Shown: positions 1 through 6,927, numbered from the stretch's first letter. The stretch is DNA of 9,747 bases from Microvirga sp. (GCA_022241475.1 JAKOMT010000001.1:115444-125190), one strand, 5' to 3'. Made by a program: numbers and translations. Notes: generated by a model not told the origin, from the letters alone.

Positions 1-196
1 TCAGACGTCCGCCGGACGCGGCGGTGATGCGATCGGCCAGGCGCTGCGCGCCGACGCCGAGGCCCGGGAAGTTGCGCGGCCAGGTCGTGACCATGCGCCA
101 CGTCTGGTTGCCCTGCGCGATCGCAGGAGCCGCGAGCCCGGTAGCCGCAGCCGCGCCGCCGAGCGCCGCGCCCTTCAGGAATTGACGACGTTCCAT
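1..196 (-). CDS. TRAP transporter substrate-binding protein, N-terminal part (runs off left edge)
   Basis: Only the first 65 residues are in the window. They open with a twin-arginine leader (M-E-R-R-Q-F-L-K-G) followed by an alanine/glycine-rich hydrophobic stretch that ends at A-P-A-I-A-Q, a likely signal-peptidase site near residue 28. The mature start carries W-R-M-V-T-T-W-P-R-N-F-P-G-L-G, the usual opening of DctP-like periplasmic binding proteins of TRAP transporters. Such proteins capture organic or keto acids and deliver them to a membrane QM pair; the ligand cannot be told from this fragment. The ATG at 196 is preceded by GGAGGG about seven bases upstream, which supports this start. 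The rest of the gene and any permease genes lie left of the window. The family call is firm and the substrate is unknown. Confidence 0.88.
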   Translation of the reverse strand, partial: MERRQFLKGAALGGAAAATGLAAPAIAQGNQTWRMVTTWPRNFPGLGVGAQRLADRITAASGGRL

Positions 197-533
197 ACTA
201 TACCCTCCGTTATCGTTTCCGCCCCATGCCGGCCCCTCTATGGGCGACGTTTCATTATGATTCCGCCAGTTCCGGGATCGCCGTGCTTGGAAGCGGCGCA
301 ACCATAAGGTCGGGATGCGGGAAAGACAATATGGATATGCCGTTTTCCATACACGCGCGCCGAAACCAGCCTGAACATGCGCGCGACGTCACAATGTAAG
401 GGAAAGCACTGATTCACAAAACGGATACAATTTACTATTGCCTCGATTGTTGCGGAAATATCTGGTCGACTTGGAAATGAGAAATCCGCGCCGCGAAACC
501 ACCTCGGATCGACCAATCCAGCAGGAGACCATC
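197..533. other. Divergent intergenic region between the TRAP and PAS genes
   Basis: This 337-base stretch has no convincing gene. It is less GC-rich than its surroundings, most clearly at 410-440, where TACAAT (426-431) is a fair -10 candidate toward the PAS gene, although no good -35 lies 16-18 bases before it. On the minus strand, CATAAT (complement of 254-259) is a possible -10 for the TRAP gene, again without a clear -35. A TATGGA/TCCATA dyad lies at 330-351. The PAS reading frame stays open back to a TTG at 438, but that codon falls at the promoter-like AT-rich patch and the extension looks unlike protein. Confidence 0.5.
330..351. promoter_or_regulatory. Dyad TATGGA-N10-TCCATA, possible operator
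   Basis: Perfect six-base inverted arms (330-335 and 346-351) are separated by ten bases in the AT-richer divergent intergenic region, so the half-sites sit 16 bases centre to centre, a spacing compatible with a dimeric regulator. It lies 134 bases upstream of the TRAP start and 183 upstream of the PAS start. The arms are short and could occur by chance. No regulator can be assigned. Confidence 0.25.
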
Positions 534-1022
534 ATGACGAGCCGTGAAGCCGTTGAACGTTTCGCCGAAGGCCTCAATACAGGGGTCCTGGTGACCGACG
601 GCGCGCTCGACAACGGTGGCCCGACGATCGTTTACGCTAACTCCGCCATGGAGAGTCTGACGGGGTATCCGCGCGACGAGCTCCTCGGCGCGACGCCCCG
701 CATCTTTCAGGGGAAGGCGACGAGCCGCTTCACGCTGAAGGCGCTGAGCGACGCCTTGCGCGCCGGACGGCCCTTCCACACCTGCCTGACCAACTACCGG
801 GCCGACGGCGAGCCTTATCTCTGCGAGATCGACATTCGCCCGCTGCGGGGCCCGGATGGCCAGATCGACCATTTCGTCGCGTTCGAGCGCGAGGTGGTCC
901 GGCGGCGCGTGCGCGTGCGCCCCGGGCAGAATGCGCGCTTCAGGACGACGGACGCCGCCGCCGAAGCCGAAGCCGATGGGCCCCTCGCGCCGATGGGCTG
1001 CTTCGCCACGCCCCTGGACTGA
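534..1022 (+). CDS. Short LOV-like PAS-domain protein lacking the photoactive cysteine
   Basis: This is a 162-residue protein that is almost entirely one PAS domain (about residues 8-125). Family landmarks are V-Y-A-N-S-A (33-38), L-T-G-Y (42-45), G-A-T-P-R-I-F-Q-G (52-60), N-Y-R-A-D-G (87-92) and D-H-F-V-A-F-E-R-E-V (112-121). These follow the LOV/PAS pattern closely. However, the cysteine of the LOV motif G-x-N-C-R-F-L-Q-G is proline 55 here, and the conserved glutamine near the last strand is E118, so blue-light adduct chemistry is not expected. The tail (126-162) is low complexity with no output domain, so it probably works by protein-protein contact. I chose the ATG at 534 because AGGAG lies about eight bases upstream. 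An upstream in-frame TTG at 438 is unlikely. The gene ends 11 bases from the convergent DUF305 gene. Its ligand and partner are unknown. Confidence 0.82.
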   Translation: MTSREAVERFAEGLNTGVLVTDGALDNGGPTIVYANSAMESLTGYPRDELLGATPRIFQGKATSRFTLKALSDALRAGRPFHTCLTNYRADGEPYLCEIDIRPLRGPDGQIDHFVAFEREVVRRRVRVRPGQNARFRTTDAAAEAEADGPLAPMGCFATPLD

Positions 1023-1033
1023 AGCGGCGCCCG

Positions 1034-1489
1034 TCAGCGCGCGGCGCGCTTGTCGAGGAACGCGCGCATGAAGGCGATCTCCTTCTCCTGCGCGTCGACG
1101 ATCTCCTGCGCAAAGGCCCGCAGCTCAGCATCCTGCGAATGCTCGAGCAGAACCTTCGCCATCGCGACCGCGCCCTCGTGGTGGGGGATCATTCCCCGCA
1201 CGAAATCGATGTCGACGTCGTTCTCGTAGTTGATGTCCATATCGGCGTGCATGCGCTCGTTGACCTCGCGGAACGCCTTCGTCGCCTCGCTGTCGGTTTC
1301 GGCGGCCGTGGCCGCGTGAGCGCCATGCCCGCCAGGTCCCCCGTGCGCGCCAGGTCCCCCGTGCGCGCCAGGCCCCCCATGCGCGCCAGGTCCCCCGTGC
1401 GCGCCGTGGCCGCCCTGAGCGAGAGCGGGCGCGCCGGCGAAGGCGAGCGCGATTCCAACCGCAGCTGCGGCGATCCTGATCGAGCGCAT
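1034..1489 (-). CDS. Exported DUF305 protein with Gly/His-rich repeat
   Basis: This 151-residue protein has a Sec-type signal peptide (1-24/25, cleavage after P-A-L-A). A Gly/His/Pro-rich linker (about 26-58) holds four near-perfect G-A-H-G-G-P units, and a DUF305 domain spans about 64-148. Domain hallmarks are M-H-A-D-M-D (80-85), the core [16 protein letters not shown] (97-111) and the closing helix around [10 protein letters not shown] (129-138). DUF305 proteins are small, helical, exported proteins, and some are reported to bind copper. The Met- and His-rich core plus the His repeat suggest periplasmic metal binding, which is inference. The ATG at 1489 has GGAGGAG about eight bases upstream, and a leader hairpin lies just before it. 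The gene lies 92 bases downstream of the diguanylate cyclase and could be co-transcribed or separate. Confidence 0.87.
   Translation of the reverse strand: MRSIRIAAAAVGIALAFAGAPALAQGGHGAHGGPGAHGGPGAHGGPGAHGGPGGHGAHAATAAETDSEATKAFREVNERMHADMDINYENDVDIDFVRGMIPHHEGAVAMAKVLLEHSQDAELRAFAQEIVDAQEKEIAFMRAFLDKRAAR
1331..1402 (-). repeat. Four tandem 18-bp units coding for G-A-H-G-G-P
   Basis: The plus-strand unit gccaggtcccccgtgcgc occurs four times head to tail (1331-1348, 1349-1366, 1367-1384, 1385-1402) inside the DUF305 gene. Units 1, 2 and 4 are identical. Unit 3 differs at two bases, and both changes are synonymous on the coding strand (CAC to CAT for His, GGA to GGG for Gly). The array keeps frame, so unit gain or loss would only lengthen or shorten the linker. 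Confidence 0.9.
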
Positions 1490-1504
1490 GTCGTTTCTCC
1501 TCCA

Positions 1505-1534
1505 GAACGGGGGCGCGAATGATGACGCCCGTTC
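1505..1534 (-). promoter_or_regulatory. Leader hairpin or dyad before the DUF305 gene
   Basis: A seven-base inverted repeat (1505-1511 gaacggg; 1528-1534 cccgttc) frames a 16-base loop that can add two more C-G pairs after a bulge. It sits immediately upstream of the GGAGGAG ribosome-binding site of the DUF305 gene. It could be an mRNA hairpin affecting translation or a dyad operator. It is not followed by a T-run, so it is not an intrinsic terminator for the diguanylate cyclase gene. Confidence 0.35.
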
Positions 1535-1581
1535 GCCGGAGATGGGACGGCGTCGACGAAGGTCAAGCGCGAGCCCGGGCT

Positions 1582-3225
1582 TCAGAGCGCGACGCGCAAT
1601 CGGCCGTCGGCCCCTTGTGGCGGCGGGTCGACGTGAACGACGCTGCGGTTGCGGCCGGCGTTCTTCGCCTCGTAGAGCGCCCGGTCCGCGGCGACGCGCA
1701 GGAATTCGGGCGAGCCGCCGAGGCTCGGATAAACCAGCGCGGCCCCGACGCTCACGGTCACGCGTCCGAGAGGCGTGTCGGCGCGCTCCAGCGCCCGATC
1801 GAAGACCTGCGTGCGCACGATCTCCGCCACGACCCCCAGATGCTCCGGGGGCAGCCCGGGCAGCAGCACCGCGAATTCCTCTCCGCCGCAGCGCGCGGCC
1901 AGATCTTCCGTCCGCAGCGCCGCGATGGCGAGCGCTTCGGCGACCTCCTTGAGACAGCGGTCTCCCGCCGGGTGGCCGTAATTGTCGTTGTAGAGCTTGA
2001 AATGATCGATATCGATCGTGACGATGGCGATCGGCTCGCCGTCCCGCGCCATGCGCTCCCAGGATCTTTCGAGGCTCTCGTCGAAGCGGCGGCGGTTGGC
2101 GAGGCCGGTCAGCGGATCCAGATGGGCGAGCGCGTCGAGACGTTCGTTCGCGGCGACGAGTTCGACCTCCTTGGCGTCGAGGCGGGCCTGCGCCGCGTCG
2201 AGCGCGTCCTTGCGCTCCTGAAGAGCGCAAGCCATTCCGTTGAAGGCGCGGCCGAGGACGGCGAATTCACTTCGGGCGTCGAACCGACCGGGCGCGACCC
2301 GCGCGCTGAAATCGCCGTTCGCGAACGAATCCGCCACGCGGCGCAGATCGTCGATCGGCGCGAGAAGCAAGCGTCGTCCGATGAGATAGCCCGACAGCGC
2401 CACGAGCATGAGAAGGACGCACAGCCCCATATAGCTGCGCAGGGCGAGGCTATCGATATCCGCGAGCACCGCGTCGCGAGCGTAGCGCACGACGACGCGC
2501 GCATCGTCCCCCGCGAGCGCGGCGGAGCCGTCGAGGCGTTCGTCCGGTAAATCGACCGGGCTTTCTCCGAATACGATCATGGGAGCGCCCGACGCCGCGA
2601 CGAGGGCGACCTCCGCCTGGCGTTTATCGCGCAGATCGACGGCGAACCGGCGGAACCAGCCGGAATCTATCGCTGCGACATAGATCTTTTCGCCGACCCC
2701 CGCGAGGCTGACGAACGAGACGGGCTGGCCCGCGTCGTCGAGCGCGAAACCCTCGACGGCGTAACGCGCGCCCTCGCCTTCCGCGTGAGGCGTGAGATCC
2801 ATGAGCCGTCCCACCAGAGCCTGGTCGGAAGCGCAGATGACGCGCATGTCGGCGTCAAGCACCCGGATGTCGCCCGTGACCTCCCCGGACGCCTCCACGC
2901 CGCGCAGAAACGCGCCGCAGGTCGGACCGTCGCCGGTGACGACGGGCGGCGTACGCGCCACCAGCGCCAGAACGGTGCGCGCCCTGTCGAGCGCCTCGCC
3001 ATAGGCGGACGCGCCGAGCTGCGCCTCCGCCGCCGCGATGCTGCGCGCCTCCTCGATACGGTCTTCGCGGGCGTCGCCCAAGGTTTGCATCTGGAACAGC
3101 GCGAGCGGCGAAATCGCTATGAGCACGAAGATCAATAGCCGCGCGCGGATACTGCCGAGGAATTGCGTCAGATCGCCCTTCCAACCTCGCAAAGCCCACC
3201 GCTTTTCCGCATCGTCACTCAGCAT
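1582..3225 (-). CDS. Membrane-bound diguanylate cyclase (Cache-like sensor, HAMP, GGDEF)
   Basis: The enzyme is predicted to make c-di-GMP from two GTP. The 547-residue protein has a first membrane helix (about 27-49), a periplasmic Cache-like sensor (about 50-260) and a second helix (about 264-283). These are followed by a HAMP linker (about 285-338), a short coiled coil (about 335-367) and a GGDEF domain (about 368-530). The domain opens with [10 protein letters not shown] (370-379). Its active-site loop is G-G-E-E-F (447-451), a functional variant. R-T-E-D (438-441) lies five residues before it, the position of the product-inhibition I-site. Two sensor cysteines (C103, C131) could form a disulfide. 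The frame can also begin at a TTG three bases earlier, but the ATG at 3225 sits at better distance from GGTGAG. The sensed signal is unknown. Confidence 0.92.
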   Translation of the reverse strand: MLSDDAEKRWALRGWKGDLTQFLGSIRARLLIFVLIAISPLALFQMQTLGDAREDRIEEARSIAAAEAQLGASAYGEALDRARTVLALVARTPPVVTGDGPTCGAFLRGVEASGEVTGDIRVLDADMRVICASDQALVGRLMDLTPHAEGEGARYAVEGFALDDAGQPVSFVSLAGVGEKIYVAAIDSGWFRRFAVDLRDKRQAEVALVAASGAPMIVFGESPVDLPDERLDGSAALAGDDARVVVRYARDAVLADIDSLALRSYMGLCVLLMLVALSGYLIGRRLLLAPIDDLRRVADSFANGDFSARVAPGRFDARSEFAVLGRAFNGMACALQERKDALDAAQARLDAKEVELVAANERLDALAHLDPLTGLANRRRFDESLERSWERMARDGEPIAIVTIDIDHFKLYNDNYGHPAGDRCLKEVAEALAIAALRTEDLAARCGGEEFAVLLPGLPPEHLGVVAEIVRTQVFDRALERADTPLGRVTVSVGAALVYPSLGGSPEFLRVAADRALYEAKNAGRNRSVVHVDPPPQGADGRLRVAL

Positions 3226-3260
3226 CAATTTCTCACCTTCAGGCCGGAGCCTAAGGCGAG

Positions 3261-3277
3261 CACGTTTAGGACACGTT
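3261..3277. promoter_or_regulatory. CACGTT direct repeat with 11-bp period upstream of the diguanylate cyclase
   Basis: CACGTT occurs at 3261-3266 and again at 3272-3277, one helical turn apart. It lies in the 75-base gap between the AbrB-family gene and the diguanylate cyclase gene, about 36 bases before the cyclase start. Direct repeats with 11-bp periodicity are typical of OmpR/PhoB-type regulators, but the units are short and no -10/-35 pair is clear. Treat as a candidate only. Confidence 0.25.
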
Positions 3278-3300
3278 ACAAATCAACGAGAAATCGAGGC

Positions 3301-4410
3301 TTATCGCGCCGATTGGTCTTCATCGGTCTTCCGCCGGCCGACGGGGAAGAGAAACGGCAGCGCGAACCCGATCCCGAGAAACCTGACGATATGATGCACG
3401 CCCACGTAGAGCGGGTCGAGGCCGAGAACGAGCGCGAGGACGATCATCGACTCGACGGCGCCGGGCGAAAACGCCACCAGCGCGACCGCGGCGTCGACGC
3501 CGACGGCGAGCATCGCGAGCCCCGCAAAGAACACCGACACGCCAAGCCCGATCACGAACGAGCCGATCGCGGCGCGGTAGAGCGCCGGCAGCGTGGCGCG
3601 GTCGATCGACGCAAAACGCTCGCCGATCAGAATGCCGATCGTCATGAACGCTGCGGTGGCGATTTCAGGCGCGACCGCCCCGGGGGCGATTTCGGTCAGG
3701 TGCAACGCGCTGCTCGCCACGGTGCCGGCGAGGAGCAAGGGGGCGGCCACGCGCCAGCGCTCGAACACAAGTCCCAGCGCCAGGCCGCCGGCGATCATCA
3801 TGATGAAAGCCGCCAGCGTGGCGAGCTCGACGTTCGTCGCGGCGATGCCCGAGCCCGCGCCGCTCGTCGCATAGGTCGCGGCGAAGGGCAGGACCGCGAC
3901 GAGCACGAGAAGCCGGAAAGCCTGGACGACGAGGATGCGGCTCATGTCGGCGTTGCGCGAAAGCGCGACGGCCACAACGGCGGAGAGCGCGCCGGGCACC
4001 GAGGCGAGTACGGCGTCGTCGCGCGTCCAGCCGTGAACGCGTATCAGGAACGCCGCGCTCGCCGCCGTCACCGCTGCGACCGACAGCGCGAGCAGGACGA
4101 TGCTGACCGGATAGGAGGCGATCGCCGCCATCGCTTCCGGCGTGATCGCGGCGCCCATGACGACGCCCGAAACGAGCATCGCGGCGTGGATGAATGGGCG
4201 CGGCAGGGGTTTCTTGAATCCGAGCATGCCCCAAACGACGGTCCCAGCCATCGCGCCGGAGAGCCAGGCGGCGGGCACGCCGAGCAGTTCGAACAGGAAG
4301 CCGAAGAGAATCGCCGCGAGGAACTTGCCCGCGTGGGAGAGAAGCGATGCGGTCACGATTCCGTCGGCCTTGCGTTCGATCAATGCCGCCCGTTGGGGCG
4401 GGTTTATCAA
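3301..4410 (-). CDS. AbrB-family (AbrB duplication) integral membrane protein
   Basis: This is a very hydrophobic protein of about 369 residues with roughly ten membrane segments and an internal duplication. The first copy shows V-P-A-A-W-L-S-G-A-M-A-G (46-57) and D-D-A-V-L-A-S-V-P-G-A-L-S-A-V (131-145). The second shows A-A-P-L-L-L-A-G-T-V (222-231), F-S-P-G-A-V-E-S-M (314-322) and Y-V-G-V-H-H-I-V-R-F (335-344). This matches the Gram-negative AbrB duplication family, often misnamed 'ammonia monooxygenase' or 'AbrB transcriptional regulator'. It is a membrane protein, probably a transporter, with no established substrate. The start is uncertain: the TTG at 4410 has no good ribosome site, and an in-frame TTG at 4383 or GTG at 4356 would still leave the first membrane segment intact. 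It follows the terminator of the Crp/Fnr gene, so it probably has its own promoter. Confidence 0.85.
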   Translation of the reverse strand: MINPPQRAALIERKADGIVTASLLSHAGKFLAAILFGFLFELLGVPAAWLSGAMAGTVVWGMLGFKKPLPRPFIHAAMLVSGVVMGAAITPEAMAAIASYPVSIVLLALSVAAVTAASAAFLIRVHGWTRDDAVLASVPGALSAVVAVALSRNADMSRILVVQAFRLLVLVAVLPFAATYATSGAGSGIAATNVELATLAAFIMMIAGGLALGLVFERWRVAAPLLLAGTVASSALHLTEIAPGAVAPEIATAAFMTIGILIGERFASIDRATLPALYRAAIGSFVIGLGVSVFFAGLAMLAVGVDAAVALVAFSPGAVESMIVLALVLGLDPLYVGVHHIVRFLGIGFALPFLFPVGRRKTDEDQSAR

Positions 4411-4515
4411 GGGACCACGGCGGAACGCTCGCAGGCGAGGATCGCCGTAGGCGCCCGGCGCGGTCTCGGGGGAGTCGCGTCGGGCGCGCTTCGTTATCGC
4501 GCGTTCGCCGATTGG

Positions 4516-4540
4516 AGAAAAGGGCGCCGGACGCGCGCCC
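4516..4540 (-). terminator. Intrinsic terminator downstream of the Crp/Fnr gene
   Basis: Read on the minus strand, GGGCGC, a seven-base loop and GCGCCC form a six-base all-GC stem (4540-4522), followed directly by TTTTCT (4521-4516). It lies 43 bases after the regulator's stop codon and before the AbrB-family gene, which fits a Rho-independent terminator separating the two. Confidence 0.75.
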
Positions 4541-4583
4541 GCCCGACGCGCGACTTACCGTACCGGCGGATCGGGGAGCCTCG

Positions 4584-5309
4584 TCAGTGGGAGCCCGTCA
4601 GGCGACAGAGCCTGCAGACCTGCGGAATGGTCACGCTGTCCTGACGCCCGTACACGACCACGCCGGCGCGCTTCAGCGCCGAAAAGGCGCGACTGACGGT
4701 CTCGATGGTGAGGCCGAGGTAATCGGCGATTTCCTGACGGGTCATGGCGAGTTCGACGGTGACGCTGTCGCCGTGCGTTGGCGGCCCCTCGCAGGCGAAC
4801 CCGCCACGATCCGGCACGAGCCGCAGGACGAAGGTCGCGACCCGCTCCTGCGCGGATTTTCGCCCCAGCAGCAGCGCATGATCGTGCAGGGCGCACATCT
4901 GACGCCGCAGGCGCGTGAAAATCCGCTCGCGCAGGTCGGGATCCCCGTCGAACAGCCGCTTGCCGTAGACGGCGACTCGGACATCGGTCAGCGCCTCCGC
5001 TCCGACGTCCGCCACGCCGTTGATGGACAATCCGAAGACGTCGCCGGCGCCGAGAACCTCGATGATCTGGCGTCGACCGTCGGGCAGGAGCTTGAACAGC
5101 AGAACGCTGCCCTCGATCACCTCGTAGACGGAATTCGTCTCGTCGCCCTCTTCCAGGATCGAGACGCGCTGGGCGAACGCCAGGACGCGCGTTTCCGCGG
5201 ATCGCGGACGGGCGGCCTCGCCCGTGAAGGACAGGTTCCAGGCGGCGTCGAATTTGGGATTCGCGTAGTGTTTGCCGAGAGCATCCCGCCTCGGGCTGGG
5301 CGCATCCAT
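4584..5309 (-). CDS. FixK-like Crp/Fnr-family transcriptional regulator
   Basis: This 241-residue DNA-binding protein has an N-terminal cyclic-nucleotide-binding-type beta barrel (about 40-125). It includes I-L-E-E-G-D (51-56), Y-E-V-I-E-G-S-V (62-69) and G-D-V-F-G-L (89-94). A dimerisation helix spans about 125-155, and a winged helix-turn-helix lies in the C-terminal part. The recognition segment, L-G-L-T-I-E-T-V-S-R-A-F (198-209), carries E203, S206 and R207, the residue set that reads TTGAT half-sites in Fnr/FixK proteins. There is no N-terminal cysteine cluster, so it is unlikely to bind an oxygen-sensing Fe-S cluster as Fnr does and looks more like FixK. Cysteines are at 139, 173, 232 and 235. 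The ATG at 5309 has AAGGAAG about six bases upstream. A terminator follows. Targets are unknown. Confidence 0.88.
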   Translation of the reverse strand: MDAPSPRRDALGKHYANPKFDAAWNLSFTGEAARPRSAETRVLAFAQRVSILEEGDETNSVYEVIEGSVLLFKLLPDGRRQIIEVLGAGDVFGLSINGVADVGAEALTDVRVAVYGKRLFDGDPDLRERIFTRLRRQMCALHDHALLLGRKSAQERVATFVLRLVPDRGGFACEGPPTHGDSVTVELAMTRQEIADYLGLTIETVSRAFSALKRAGVVVYGRQDSVTIPQVCRLCRLTGSH

Positions 5310-5419
5310 GACGTCTTCCTTAAATGCGTCCGGGGGATCGGAGCGTCGACGTCAAAGGATCGGACAACAGCTGCGGACGCGCATCCGGATTCGCCCGTAA
5401 GCACTGCACCAGAGGCGGT

Positions 5420-5761
5420 TCAGATCACGGCGGCGACGGCTTCGGGCGCGATCGGCTTGCGCAGCAGGAGCAACTCGCCGGGCATCCCGCGCAGCATCGC
5501 TTCGATGTCCGCCCGCGATCGCCCGGAGATTGCGACGATGCGCGGGGGCGTGTCGAACTTGCGCAGCCATCGGATGACGTCGACGCCGCCTATGCCGGGC
5601 AGGCCGAGATCGACGAAGACGACGTCGCCGGGCCGCGGCGAACAGCCCAGCATGAAGGCTTCGCCGTCGCCGTAGGCGAGCACGGGGTGGCCGAAACCGC
5701 TGACGAGTTCGATCAGCGCGTCGCGAACCGCATAGTCATCCTCGACGATATGGATCCGCAA
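5420..5761 (-). CDS. Single-domain response regulator (FixJ-like receiver)
   Basis: This 113-residue protein is a bare CheY-type receiver. It has the acidic pair D8/D9 (I-V-E-D-D), phosphoacceptor D51 (V-F-V-D-L-G-L-P-G), switch serine S79 (V-A-I-S-G) and lysine K102 (L-R-K-P), so phosphorylation chemistry should be intact. The usual aromatic switch residue before the K-P motif is leucine here. The sequence resembles the receivers of FixJ/NarL-type regulators, but no helix-turn-helix follows. The frame stops at 5420, and the 110 bases before the Crp/Fnr gene show no output domain. The start is a TTG at 5761 with GAGG five bases upstream; I see no better in-frame ATG. No histidine kinase is in the window, so its kinase and target must be elsewhere. 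It may share a transcript with the FixK-like regulator. Confidence 0.86.
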   Translation of the reverse strand: MRIHIVEDDYAVRDALIELVSGFGHPVLAYGDGEAFMLGCSPRPGDVVFVDLGLPGIGGVDVIRWLRKFDTPPRIVAISGRSRADIEAMLRGMPGELLLLRKPIAPEAVAAVI

Positions 5762-5868
5762 GGCGGCCTCGCGCTGTCAAGAGAGGGCGGCGATGGGGGC
5801 AGTTTTCGGCGCGCCGGTCGGAGGGTCAATTAGGAGTTCCCCTCGGGCGCCTGTGATACGAATGCGGC

Positions 5869-6927
5869 TCACTCGCCACAGAGACAGGCGCGCGCCGGCG
5901 CTCCGCCGTCGCAGGAGGGCGAACCGGTCGGATAAAACGTGCGGATCGCGCCCGAGCGCTCGACGAGCACCGCGTAATCGGACGCGCCATGCGCTTCGCC
6001 GAGGCGATGCAGGCACATGCGCTCGCCTGCGGGTCCGCGCCCCTTGGCGCGGAAGGCCCGCGTCGCCTCGACGAGGAGCGCGCGCGCGTCGAGCCGCGTC
6101 GAGAAGCTCTTGGGACAGGCGATCGCCCGCCCGCCCGAGGGCGTGCGATAGGCGAAGCCGAGGCTGACGAGCGGCGGATCGAGGTCCCCCGCCCGGCAGG
6201 GCGTGAGCCCCCCGAAGCCGCGCTCCTGCGCTTCGAGGAAGCGGCCCTTGTAGTGCAATCCGCCCAGACGCTCCTCTCCCGGTTCGCCGCAGAAGACGTG
6301 CCGGAACCCGTCCTCGGCGAACCACAGCGCCGTCATCGCCTCGGCGAAGGCGCCGGGCGACAGGCGGCGGTCGCGCACGGTGAAATCGAGCGCCGTCGCG
6401 ATCGCCGCGACGTCGGGCGCGAATTCCCGCTTGTCGAACAGCGCGCGGAAGGCCGCGCGTGAGGGTCGCGAGCCCCAGGGGCCGCAGATCTCGAGCACGG
6501 CGCGGTCGAAGGCTCCGAGCGCGGGGGCGGGGATGGCGCCCCCGCGCGATCCGCCGTCGCGGCGGAAGATCGGCGCGAAATCGCTCGCGGCGCCCCTCGC
6601 CGTCGCAGCCGCGCCCGCGGCGACGATCTCGCCGCAGGCGAGGGCCACCCAGCGCTCCGCCGGCTGCGCGCCGGGGATCGCCACGAGCGCGTGATCGCCG
6701 CCGGCGCGGTTCAGCGCCCGCATGGAATAGCTCTCTCCCGCCTCGACACGCGCGCCGGCATGCGAGGCGCGGTCCCGGATGCGCTGGAGCGCGGGGCAAT
6801 CGCGCGCGGCCACGAAACGCCCCTCCATCGGCTGAAAGGCGGCGGCCGGGGGCGCGAGTGGGGGCGCCACGACGAGCGAAAGGCTTGCGATCGAGGCGAA
6901 AGCGATGGCGTGGAGCGCGCGGCGCAT
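5869..6927 (-). CDS. Secreted EndoU/XendoU-like endonuclease
   Basis: This 352-residue protein has a signal peptide (1-30, ending P-P-A-A-A) and ten cysteines, so it is probably exported and disulfide-bonded. The N-terminal half (about 35-190) is unrecognised. The C-terminal half matches the layout of EndoU nucleases, which cut RNA at uridines. It has G-F-R-H-V-F-C-G-E (207-215), G-G-L-H (222-225), C-P-K-S-F-S (271-276) and R-T-F-Y (329-332). H210, E215, H225, K273, T330 and Y332 align in order and similar spacing with XendoU H162, E167, H178, K224, T278 and Y280. The glutamate before the first histidine is arginine here. The ATG overlaps the acpS stop by one base (TGATG), with GGTGAG five bases upstream, indicating translational coupling. 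The family call rests on motifs read by eye; RNase activity and target are inference. Confidence 0.7.
   Translation of the reverse strand: MRRALHAIAFASIASLSLVVAPPLAPPAAAFQPMEGRFVAARDCPALQRIRDRASHAGARVEAGESYSMRALNRAGGDHALVAIPGAQPAERWVALACGEIVAAGAAATARGAASDFAPIFRRDGGSRGGAIPAPALGAFDRAVLEICGPWGSRPSRAAFRALFDKREFAPDVAAIATALDFTVRDRRLSPGAFAEAMTALWFAEDGFRHVFCGEPGEERLGGLHYKGRFLEAQERGFGGLTPCRAGDLDPPLVSLGFAYRTPSGGRAIACPKSFSTRLDARALLVEATRAFRAKGRGPAGERMCLHRLGEAHGASDYAVLVERSGAIRTFYPTGSPSCDGGAPARACLCGE

Noticed and set aside
251..275. Possible EcfG general-stress promoter (GGAAC on the minus strand at 271-267)
   Set aside because: The downstream element is CGTC at a 19-base spacing rather than CGTT at 16-17.
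438..533. 32-residue N-terminal extension of the PAS protein from a TTG
   Set aside because: The start has no ribosome site and sits on the promoter-like AT-rich patch. The ATG at 534 has AGGAG at good distance.
1331..1402. CRISPR array
   Set aside because: The 18-bp units are directly tandem without spacers and lie in frame in a coding sequence.
1519..2550. 343-residue plus-strand frame opposite the diguanylate cyclase
   Set aside because: No domain is recognisable, and the minus-strand GGDEF gene accounts for this region.
3163..4644. 493-residue plus-strand frame antisense to the AbrB-family gene
   Set aside because: It is rich in Arg, Asp, Glu and His with no recognisable domain, while the opposite strand encodes a clear membrane protein.
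4347..5675. 442-residue plus-strand frame across the Crp/Fnr gene and receiver
   Set aside because: It is an antisense shadow; the minus strand has clear helix-turn-helix and receiver motifs and proper ribosome sites.
5752..5780. Perfect -35 hexamer TTGACA on the minus strand before the receiver gene
   Set aside because: The position 17 bases downstream reads GGATCC, nothing like a -10, and transcription would start inside the gene.
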